Source: Bifidobacterium breve
GTDB lineage: Bacteria > Actinomycetota > Acidimicrobiia > Acidimicrobiales > Ilumatobacteraceae
Assembly (NCBI GenBank): GCA_943325435.2
Contig: CALPPK020000130.1
Span: 1 to 5,167, forward strand
Reading direction: 5' to 3'
Length of the DNA: 5,167 nucleotides
A program made the translations under genes and the position numbers. The notes under the pieces are model-generated. The model had not been told where the DNA came from. It did not search any database and was given only the letters and a program-made list of their open reading frames with translations. Shown here piece by piece: positions 1 to 5,167 of the stretch (position 1 is its first letter; each line of letters opens with the position of its first letter).

Positions 1-1
1 A

Positions 2-343
2 GGAAACTGCACATCGTGCATGTTGTGTGTTCGCTCATGCCCGGACTGGTGCATTTACATTGAAGGCCACAAAGAGATGGCCCCACCGCGTCGCGCTGGT
101 GGTGCTGCTCGTAAAGTCAACAAACTTGATCGCTTCGACATTGACTATGCATTGTGCATGTACTGCGGTATCTGCGTTGATGTGTGCCCATTTGACGCTT
201 TGTTCTGGAGCCCTGAGTACGAATACTCAGAACCTCGCATTGCTGATCTCTTGCATGACAAGACAAAACTTGGTGAATGGATGGAAACAGTTCCTGAAGC
301 CCCAGAACTTGAAGTTGGCGCAGACAAGAAGGGCAAGAAATAA
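2..343 (+). CDS. nuoI: NADH-quinone oxidoreductase subunit I, 5'-truncated by window edge
   Basis: This is the two-cluster ferredoxin-like subunit of complex I. It passes electrons through clusters N6a and N6b in the peripheral arm towards NuoB and quinone, on the cytoplasmic face. The reading frame is open from base 2 and 113 codons are visible. Two CxxCxxCxxxCP motifs are intact: cysteine codons at 8, 17, 26 and 38, and at 155, 164, 173 and 185. The usual length is about 160 to 180 residues, so roughly 50 N-terminal residues lie upstream. The ATG at base 20 falls inside the first cluster motif and cannot be the real start. An additional cysteine follows the first motif (CPDWC, codon 50-52). 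The stretch between the motifs has PPRR and [11 protein letters not shown], and the tail reads [14 protein letters not shown] and ends in Lys-rich KKGKK. The family call is certain. The tail and CPDWC recall actinobacterial NuoI variants, which is from memory. Confidence 0.96.
   Translation, partial: GNCTSCMLCVRSCPDWCIYIEGHKEMAPPRRAGGAARKVNKLDRFDIDYALCMYCGICVDVCPFDALFWSPEYEYSEPRIADLLHDKTKLGEWMETVPEAPELEVGADKKGKK
328..333 (+). promoter_or_regulatory. Probable ribosome binding site of nuoJ
   Basis: GAAGGG lies 9 bases before the nuoJ ATG and inside the last codons of nuoI, where it helps encode the Lys/Gly tail. It is a moderate Shine-Dalgarno match. The TAATG stop/start junction means ribosomes finishing nuoI could also reinitiate directly. 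Confidence 0.55.
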
Positions 344-855
344 TGTTTGCCTCTGATGTCCTCGTTGCTCAAAACATTGGTTTTGCAATCATCGCCACAA
401 TCATGGTTGTAGGCGCATTGCGTGTGGTTACCACCAGCAATGTTGTCCACGCTGCTCTTTGGTTGGTTGTAGTTCTTGCTGGTGCAGCAGCACAATACGT
501 ATTGCTGGCCGCTGAATTTGTAGCCATTACTCAGGTTCTCGTGTACATCGGTGCCGTGATGGTGTTGTTCTTGTTCGGAACAATGTTGACCCGAGCTCGT
601 ATTGGTGCTGAATCCGATTTGAATAACAAAAATTGGTTCTTCGGAATCCCAGTTGCAATTGCTTTGTTTGTTGCAATGGCAATGGCGCTCGATAGCGGTT
701 TCGGAAGCCAGAAGATGCCAGCAGATCCTGCGGTAGCAACTACGCAAGAAATTTCTGACCAAATCTTTGGTCCGTACCTCTTGCCATTCTGGGCTTTGTC
801 GTTTGTATTGCTAGCTGCTGTTGTCGGAGCCATCGTGCTCGCGAGGAGGGACTAA
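343..855 (+). CDS. nuoJ: NADH-quinone oxidoreductase subunit J
   Basis: This is the ND6-type membrane subunit next to the quinone chamber, linking quinone reduction to the proton pumps. It has 170 residues, normal for bacteria. Five hydrophobic segments are visible at about 11-28, 34-50, 53-79, 98-116 and 145-166. The diagnostic third segment is EFVAITQVLVYIGAVMVLFL, with E58 and Y68. In the family the YxGAxxVLFLF stretch contains the pi-bulge helix tied to the active/deactive transition. The start ATG shares one base with the nuoI TAA (341-343), so the genes are probably translationally coupled. The last helix ends VGAIVLARRD, as is typical. One oddity is that the PFE usually seen before this helix reads PFW (W150, codon 790-792). 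The identity is firm; the importance of the Trp is not known. Confidence 0.96.
   Translation: MFASDVLVAQNIGFAIIATIMVVGALRVVTTSNVVHAALWLVVVLAGAAAQYVLLAAEFVAITQVLVYIGAVMVLFLFGTMLTRARIGAESDLNNKNWFFGIPVAIALFVAMAMALDSGFGSQKMPADPAVATTQEISDQIFGPYLLPFWALSFVLLAAVVGAIVLARRD
844..849 (+). promoter_or_regulatory. Strong ribosome binding site of nuoK
   Basis: AGGAGG sits 8 bases before the nuoK ATG at 858. It is embedded in the last codons of nuoJ, where it encodes part of the ARRD tail. It is the best Shine-Dalgarno match in the window and fixes the nuoK start. Confidence 0.85.
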
Positions 856-857
856 TC

Positions 858-1157
858 ATGTTGGTTAATCAATTCCTTATCCTTGCCGCCGTTCTGTTTT
901 GTATTGGGGTCTATGGCGTTATCGCCCGCAAGAACGCCGTACTCGTGCTGATGTCAATCGAGCTCATCTTGAACTCCGTCAATATCAACTTGTTGGCCTT
1001 CTCTATGCGTAATGGCTCGCTTGATGGTCACACGTTCGCTTTGTACATCATCGCAATTGCTGCCGCTGAGGTTGGCGTCGGTCTTGCAATGGTTCTCCTT
1101 ATGTATCGCAATCGTCGTTCTATTGACCTCGATGAACTCTCAGAGATGAAGGGCTGA
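858..1157 (+). CDS. nuoK: NADH-quinone oxidoreductase subunit K
   Basis: This is the ND4L-type membrane subunit with three transmembrane helices. It forms part of the central hydrophilic axis between the quinone site and the antiporter-like subunits. At 99 residues it is the standard length (about 100). Helices lie at about 3-21, 27-49 and 58-83. The two membrane glutamates needed for energy coupling in the family are present: E35 in SIELILNSVN and E71 in AIAAAEVGVGLA, equivalent to E36 and E72 of the E. coli protein. The basic pair R24/K25 in the first loop is also kept. The acidic tail IDLDELSEMKG is common in the family. The gene starts two bases after the nuoJ stop, behind a strong ribosome site, and ends four bases before nuoL. 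There is nothing unusual in it. Confidence 0.97.
   Translation: MLVNQFLILAAVLFCIGVYGVIARKNAVLVLMSIELILNSVNINLLAFSMRNGSLDGHTFALYIIAIAAAEVGVGLAMVLLMYRNRRSIDLDELSEMKG
1148..1153 (+). promoter_or_regulatory. Probable ribosome binding site of nuoL
   Basis: GAAGGG lies 8 bases before the nuoL ATG at 1162, inside the last codons of nuoK. The spacing is good and supports ATG 1162 as the start, even though it gives about 22 residues ahead of the first membrane helix. Confidence 0.6.
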
Positions 1158-1161
1158 TCCG

Positions 1162-3657
1162 ATGTTCGCAGCAGCCACAGAAGCAGCAACAGAAGTAGTA
1201 CTGAGTTCGGGGTGGTTCCTTGAGCATGCATGGGTCATCCCCATCATTCCTGCATTGTCGTTCTTCCTTATTATTTTCTTCGGAAAGCGCATGCCAAAGA
1301 AGGGAAGCGAATTCGGCGTTGCCTCAATGATTGGTGCACTGGTCTTTGCTGGCGGTGCTGCATACCAATGGATTCAGCGAGTCAACGGAGCTCCTGAAGG
1401 AGCTTTTATTTCTCCTGTTGTCAAGACGTGGACATGGTGGCAAAACGGCGGAGTGTCGTTTGGCATTGGTCAACATGTCGATGGACTAACTGTTGCAATC
1501 CTTTTGGTCGTTGCATTCATCTCCACTCTGGTGCAGATCTACTCACTTGAATATCTCCGTGGTGATCGTCGCTACACGCACTTCTTTGCATCGCTGACCT
1601 TGTTCTCAGCCGGAATGCTCAACATGGTTGTTGCGGAAAACATGATTCAACTCATCTTGGGTTGGGAAATCATGGGTCTGTGCTCATTCCTTCTTATTGG
1701 TCACTGGTGGGAAGAGGGCGCAAACAGTCGCGCTGCTTTGAAAGCGTTCTTCACCACACGTACTGGTGACATTGGCCTTCTCACTGGTACGGCCATCCTT
1801 TTCTTCTCAGCAAATGAATGGACTACCAAGACTCTTGGCGTGTCTGGTTTCTCAATTCGAGGTTTGTCATCGTGGGCATTGTCCGGCAACCCTGGCAATG
1901 CAGCAATCACAATGGGTGCGATAGCACTGTTTATTGCTGCCATCGGTAAGAGCGGTCAGTTCCCGCTACACACGTGGTTGCCAGATGCAATGGCTGGTCC
2001 AACCCCAGTTAGTTCGCTTCTTCATTCATCCACCATGGTTGTGGCTGGTGTTTTCCTTGTTGCTCGTGTGTACCCAGTGTTCTTCAAAGGCATGGACATT
2101 CTCGGCAGCGGTGCCAACTTCATCGTCATTATTGGTGGCGTCACCATTGTTATTGCTGCATTGCTCGCATTTGTGCAAACAGACATCAAGAAGGTTTTGG
2201 CGTATTCAACAGTCAGTCAACTTGGTTACATGATGATGGGACTCGGCGCAGGCGCATGGTTGCCTGCCGTCTTCCATATCTTCACACACGCTTTCTTTAA
2301 GGCTTGTTTGTTCCTTGGTGCCGGATCAATTAGCCATAGCTCTTCTCATCACTCGTTTGAAATGAAAAAGGACATGGGCGGACTTCGCAAGTTCATGCCG
2401 ATCACTTTTGTCACTTGGATCATTTCGACGCTTGCACTCTGTGGAGTGTTCCCATTCTCTGGTTTCTTTTCAAAAGATGAAATCATCGACAACGTTGGCC
2501 ACAATGGCTACAACGTGTTTATGTATGTCGGACTTGCCGGTGCATTCCTTACCGCTGCGTACATGACTCGTGCTACATACCTCACCTTCTTTGGTGAGCC
2601 ACGTGGTGCTTCTGCTGGTGAACATCATGAAGAAGCGGGCCACGACTCGCATGCCGCACATGATGACCACGCAGATCATGGCCACGACGCTCATGATTCA
2701 CACGATGATCATGCATCACACGGGCCTCATGAATCTGGCTGGCTCATCACTGTTCCGTTGATCATCTTGGCCACGCTTGCACTTAGCTCTGGCTTCCTGA
2801 ACGCTCTGCCATTCGGCGAAAAGTTTGAGAACTTTAAGAAGTGGGTTGAGCCAAGCGCCGAAGTAATCAACCCAACAGGTATTGCATATGTCGTAGGTGG
2901 AGTTGGTGAAGCGCGTGTTTCATCTGATGCTCCAACAGATTCAACTGTCGCTCCTGAAACAGGAGTTATGACTGATTCTGAGCATGCGACCGTTGATGAT
3001 TCCCATGCAACAGTTGTAGAGGGCGAAGCAGGCGCAGAGATGCTGAGGTCGACAACTGCTGCGGGCGAAGATTCCCATTCAGCAGAAGAAGGACATCATT
3101 CTTCGCCATGTGGAACTGAGACACCTGAACAAGGCGTGTGTGCGGCACCGCAACTCAACCATGCACCGTTTAAGTGGTCGAAGGCCGGATTGTCAATGCT
3201 GATTGTGTTCGCTGGCTTCCTTCTCAGTTTGTTTGTATGTATTCAGTTGTACGCAAAGAAGAACAAGAAGTTTGTTGGTCTCACCGAGCGCAACAAAGTC
3301 TTGGGCTTCGGTTACAAACTTCTTGTTAACAAGTACTACCTCGATGTGTTGTACGAAAAAATCATTGTTCGTTCTATTGCGCACCCGATTGCAGCCGCTG
3401 TGTATTGGTTCAACCAAAAAGTTCTTGATGGCGTCGTTAATGGAGCAGGCACCACAGCAAAGGGAGTTGCTGGTTGGGTGTATCGCAACATCGATCAACG
3501 CGTGGTCGACGGCGCAGTGAATGGTACGGGCAGTGTTGCCCAAGGTGCCGGAAGCGCTCTTCGTCCTGTTCAGTCCGGAAAAGTCAATCAGTATGGGGCG
3601 TTGTTGTTCGGCGCTGCCGCCATCGGCGCCCTCGTACTCGTCATCGTAAATACCTAG
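1162..3657 (+). CDS. nuoL: NADH-quinone oxidoreductase subunit L, enlarged
   Basis: This is the distal antiporter-like proton-pumping subunit of complex I, carrying the long lateral helix that runs along the membrane arm. The core motifs are intact. E169 (GWEIMGLCSFLLIGHWW) and D203 lie in the first half. K263 (GKSGQFPLHTWLPDAM) and H288 (LLHSSTM) are in the central proton channel. H372, H376 and K380 (HIFTHAFFK) and K438/D439 (GFFSKDE) lie in the second half. These match E. coli E144, D178, K229, H254, H334, H338, K342 and K399/D400. At 831 residues it is about 200 longer than the E. coli protein. Much of the excess is a His-rich loop (about 487-523) and an acidic linker (about 551-671) between the helices at 527-550 and 675-698. 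The NKYYLDVLYEK motif then leads into the lateral-helix region and a last helix at about 808-829. There is no frameshift or internal stop. The identity is certain; the role of the insertions is unknown. Confidence 0.97.
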   Translation: MFAAATEAATEVVLSSGWFLEHAWVIPIIPALSFFLIIFFGKRMPKKGSEFGVASMIGALVFAGGAAYQWIQRVNGAPEGAFISPVVKTWTWWQNGGVSFGIGQHVDGLTVAILLVVAFISTLVQIYSLEYLRGDRRYTHFFASLTLFSAGMLNMVVAENMIQLILGWEIMGLCSFLLIGHWWEEGANSRAALKAFFTTRTGDIGLLTGTAILFFSANEWTTKTLGVSGFSIRGLSSWALSGNPGNAAITMGAIALFIAAIGKSGQFPLHTWLPDAMAGPTPVSSLLHSSTMVVAGVFLVARVYPVFFKGMDILGSGANFIVIIGGVTIVIAALLAFVQTDIKKVLAYSTVSQLGYMMMGLGAGAWLPAVFHIFTHAFFKACLFLGAGSISHSSSHHSFEMKKDMGGLRKFMPITFVTWIISTLALCGVFPFSGFFSKDEIIDNVGHNGYNVFMYVGLAGAFLTAAYMTRATYLTFFGEPRGASAGEHHEEAGHDSHAAHDDHADHGHDAHDSHDDHASHGPHESGWLITVPLIILATLALSSGFLNALPFGEKFENFKKWVEPSAEVINPTGIAYVVGGVGEARVSSDAPTDSTVAPETGVMTDSEHATVDDSHATVVEGEAGAEMLRSTTAAGEDSHSAEEGHHSSPCGTETPEQGVCAAPQLNHAPFKWSKAGLSMLIVFAGFLLSLFVCIQLYAKKNKKFVGLTERNKVLGFGYKLLVNKYYLDVLYEKIIVRSIAHPIAAAVYWFNQKVLDGVVNGAGTTAKGVAGWVYRNIDQRVVDGAVNGTGSVAQGAGSALRPVQSGKVNQYGALLFGAAAIGALVLVIVNT
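2620..2730 (+). repeat. His/Asp-rich repeat encoding a loop of NuoL
   Basis: NuoL residues 487-523 contain 13 histidines. From H494 onward they fall almost every third residue (494, 497, 500, 503, 506, then 508, 511, 514, 517, 520, 523), mixed with Asp, Ala and Ser. The DNA is correspondingly low in complexity, with recurring CATGA and GATCAT words. By homology this is the loop between helices 13 and 14, expected on the cytoplasmic side. A short loop with some His is common here in NuoL proteins, so this is an extended form. Metal or proton binding is possible but not shown. Confidence 0.85.
2914..3165 (+). other. Acidic low-complexity linker with a Cys pair inside NuoL
   Basis: NuoL residues 585-668 are rich in Ser, Thr, Ala, Asp and Glu and have no hydrophobic segment. 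Between residues 586 and 660 there are 16 acidic residues and only one basic one (R629). Short echoes such as SEHATV and DSHATV occur, together with five His. Two cysteines, C650 and C660 (codons 3109-3111 and 3139-3141), are nine residues apart. By family topology the loop lies between helices 14 and 15, outside the cytoplasmic membrane. It is probably disordered. The reading frame and codon choice continue unchanged, so it is a real insertion and not an artefact. Confidence 0.75.
3424..3555 (+). repeat. Two-copy protein repeat in the NuoL lateral-helix region
   Basis: NuoL residues 755-771 (LDGVVNGAGTTAKGVAG) and 782-798 (VDGAVNGTGSVAQGAGS) align without gaps at an offset of 27 residues. 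They share D, G, V, N, G, G, A and G at matching positions. At the DNA level the copies are 3424-3474 and 3505-3555 and have diverged. A single DG-VNG motif near this point is common in NuoL, just before the last helix. The duplication would lengthen the lateral region and is probably an old lineage feature. Confidence 0.7.
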
Positions 3658-3661
3658 GGAG
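3656..3661 (+). promoter_or_regulatory. Ribosome binding site of nuoM
   Basis: AGGGAG overlaps the last two bases of the nuoL TAG stop and lies 8 bases before the ATG at 3670. It is a good Shine-Dalgarno match and fixes the nuoM start. The overlap with the stop codon suggests coupling to nuoL translation. Confidence 0.75.
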
Positions 3662-3669
3662 CTACCGCA

Positions 3670-5167
3670 ATGGAAGTCATAAGCAACCACAACTGGGCTC
3701 TAACAGTCGGCACATTTTTGCCGCTTGTCGGAGTCCTCATCATGCTGTTCATACCGAAAGCTGAAGAGGCGCTGATCAAGTCAGTCGCTATCGCAACAGC
3801 AATCGCCACACTCGCTGTGGGTATTTACACAATGATCCAGTTCGACTTCGGCAATGCCGGCACCATGCAGTTCGTGGCGCAGCACGACTGGATTTCAGTG
3901 ATTAAGTCGTCGTACTTCATTGGTATTGATGGCATCAGCCTTCCGCTGTACCTCTTGTCAATGGTGATCACAGTTCTCGTCATGATTTATTCATGGGATC
4001 ATGTGCCGTCACCTGGAAATCCAAAAGCATTCTTCATCTTGATGTTGATTCTGCAAACAGGTATGGCCGGAACATTCATAGCGCGTGACCTCATCTTGTT
4101 CTTCGTGTTCTTCGAACTTGTGTTGTTGCCGATGTACTTCATGATCGGCGTATGGGGTGGCGAGAATCGCCAGTATGCATCACTTAAGTTCTTCCTGTAC
4201 ACCATGTTCGGATCAGCGCTTATGTTGGTTGCGTTCCTTGCATTGTTCTTCAAGACCGGAGCAGAGAGCTTCTCTATTCCATTCCTTATTGAGCAGGGCA
4301 TGAACATCTCACGCACCACTCAAATTTGGATCTTCGCCGGAATGTTCGTTGGCTTCGCGGTCAAAGTTCCGATGTTCCCATTCCATACCTGGTTGCCAGA
4401 TGCTCATACGCAAGCACCAACCCAGGGCTCAGTCATCCTTGCTGCAGTGTTGTTGAAGTTGGGTACATACGGTTTTGTGCGTATTGCAATTCCAGTTCTT
4501 CCTGAAGCAGCAAAAGCATGGGCGCCATATATCGGCGGTCTTGCAGTGATCGGAATCATCTACGGTTCCTTCGGTTGTCTTGCACAGACTGACATGAAGC
4601 GCCTTATTGCGTTTTCGTCTGTAGCTCACATGGGCTTCGTGATGCTTGGTATTTCAACTCTCACTTCATTTGGTATGAATGCTGCAATGTTCGGACTGGT
4701 TGCTCACGGTCTCATCACCGGCATGTTGTTCTTCGTTGCTGGTTCTGTGAAAGAGCGCTACCACACTCTTGAAATCAAGCGCATTTCAGGCATGTTGTTG
4801 CAGATGCCAAAACTTGGATGGATCCTTGGTTTCTGTGCGATGGCATCACTTGGTTTGCCAGGTCTTGCAGGTTTCTGGGGCGAGTTCCCTGCAATCTTGT
4901 CTGCTTACCAACCAGCTCCAGGTCTTTCAGTGAACGTGTTCCGCGCGTACATGGTGGTTGCTGCAATCGGAACTGTCTTTGCGGCTGGCTACTTGTTGTG
5001 GCTCTTCCAGCGCATCGCATTTGGTGAACCAACTGCAGAGTTTGCTGCAGGTCACGGACATGACGAAGACATCCACGATGTCAACAAGTTTGAGTGGATT
5101 GCTTGGACACCACTTCTGATTGCGATTGTTGTCTTTGGTGTGTACCCACAACTGATGTTCAAGGTTC
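3670..5167 (+). CDS. nuoM: NADH-quinone oxidoreductase subunit M, 3' end cut by window edge
   Basis: This is the central antiporter-like proton-pumping membrane subunit, homologous to NuoL and to Mrp antiporters. The frame is open from ATG 3670 to the window end, with 499 codons and no stop. The family is usually about 490 to 530 residues, so only a short tail should be missing. The pumping residues are all present: E149 in FFELVLLPMYF, K232 and H239 in VKVPMFPFHTWLPDAH, K263 in LLKLGTYG, H320 in SSVAHMG, H346 in AHGLITG and E404 in GFWGEFP. These correspond to E. coli E144, K234, K265, H322, H348 and E407. The motif QTDMKRLIAFSSVAHMG is typical of the family. A small polar loop with three His lies at residues 461-469. 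The gene begins 12 bases after nuoL, and nuoN would be expected next. Confidence 0.97.
   Translation, partial: MEVISNHNWALTVGTFLPLVGVLIMLFIPKAEEALIKSVAIATAIATLAVGIYTMIQFDFGNAGTMQFVAQHDWISVIKSSYFIGIDGISLPLYLLSMVITVLVMIYSWDHVPSPGNPKAFFILMLILQTGMAGTFIARDLILFFVFFELVLLPMYFMIGVWGGENRQYASLKFFLYTMFGSALMLVAFLALFFKTGAESFSIPFLIEQGMNISRTTQIWIFAGMFVGFAVKVPMFPFHTWLPDAHTQAPTQGSVILAAVLLKLGTYGFVRIAIPVLPEAAKAWAPYIGGLAVIGIIYGSFGCLAQTDMKRLIAFSSVAHMGFVMLGISTLTSFGMNAAMFGLVAHGLITGMLFFVAGSVKERYHTLEIKRISGMLLQMPKLGWILGFCAMASLGLPGLAGFWGEFPAILSAYQPAPGLSVNVFRAYMVVAAIGTVFAAGYLLWLFQRIAFGEPTAEFAAGHGHDEDIHDVNKFEWIAWTPLLIAIVVFGVYPQLMFKV

Noticed and set aside
20..343. Treating ATG at 20 as the start of a 107-residue ferredoxin
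   Set aside because: The frame is open upstream to base 2, and the first two cysteines of the first [4Fe-4S] motif lie before this ATG. The gene is simply cut by the window edge.
145..762. Long minus-strand open frame of 205 codons opposite nuoI and nuoJ
   Set aside because: It is antisense to two conserved genes, its translation is rich in Cys, His, Asn and Ser with no recognisable domain, and it has no convincing ribosome site. It is a shadow of the plus-strand coding.
1389..1411. Hairpin AGCTCC-TGAA-GGAGCT followed by a T-rich run, resembling a terminator
   Set aside because: It lies inside nuoL and encodes ordinary residues (about 77-84). The stem is only six base pairs and the T run is interrupted by A. 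A chance palindrome is the simplest reading.
2570..2761. Met/Thr/His-rich plus-strand frame over the His-rich part of nuoL
   Set aside because: It is a +1 reading of the low-complexity CATGA-type repeats, and its odd composition comes from that repeat.
2620..3165. The two NuoL insertions as a sign of a fused second gene or inserted mobile element
   Set aside because: There are no terminal repeats, no second domain and no change of frame or codon choice. NuoL helices resume after each insertion.
3193..3690. Minus-strand open frame of 165 codons opposite the end of nuoL
   Set aside because: It is fully covered by the conserved nuoL C-terminus and nuoM start, and its product shows no domain or membrane pattern. 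It is a shadow frame.

Overview
The window is a continuous piece of a respiratory complex I operon (proton-translocating NADH:quinone oxidoreductase type, nuo genes). All genes are on the plus strand in the order nuoI (5' end missing), nuoJ, nuoK, nuoL, nuoM (3' end missing). This is the standard bacterial order, so nuoH would be expected just before the window and nuoN just after it. Base composition is near 50% GC by eye.

The organism is most likely an actinobacterium, possibly of the Acidimicrobiia (aquatic type). This is inferred from the remembered look of the proteins: the NuoI motif pattern with CPDWC and a GEWM-TVP tail, and the NuoL C-terminus with its VNG repeats. No marker gene is present, so the assignment is tentative.

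Layout: 2-343 is the C-terminal two thirds of NuoI, with both [4Fe-4S] motifs. 343-855 is NuoJ, sharing one base with the nuoI stop. 858-1157 is NuoK, with a strong AGGAGG ribosome site. 1162-3657 is NuoL, unusually long at 831 residues because of a His-rich loop and a long acidic linker. 3670-5167 is NuoM, 499 codons visible and nearly complete. Gaps between genes are 2 to 12 bases, or a one-base overlap. There is no room for independent promoters between genes and no terminator was seen, so the genes are probably co-transcribed and partly translationally coupled. No stretch without a gene exceeds 12 bases.

Function: NuoI carries electrons through two iron-sulfur clusters (N6a/N6b) in the peripheral arm towards the quinone site. 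NuoJ and NuoK form the part of the membrane arm next to that site. NuoL and NuoM are antiporter-like subunits that pump protons. The key charged residues of NuoK, NuoL and NuoM are all present, so the machine looks functional. I see no undescribed system here. The points worth a second look are variations within known subunits: the two NuoL insertions, a repeat in the NuoL lateral-helix region, a Trp where NuoJ usually has Glu, and a NuoI type that recalls partial complex I clusters.
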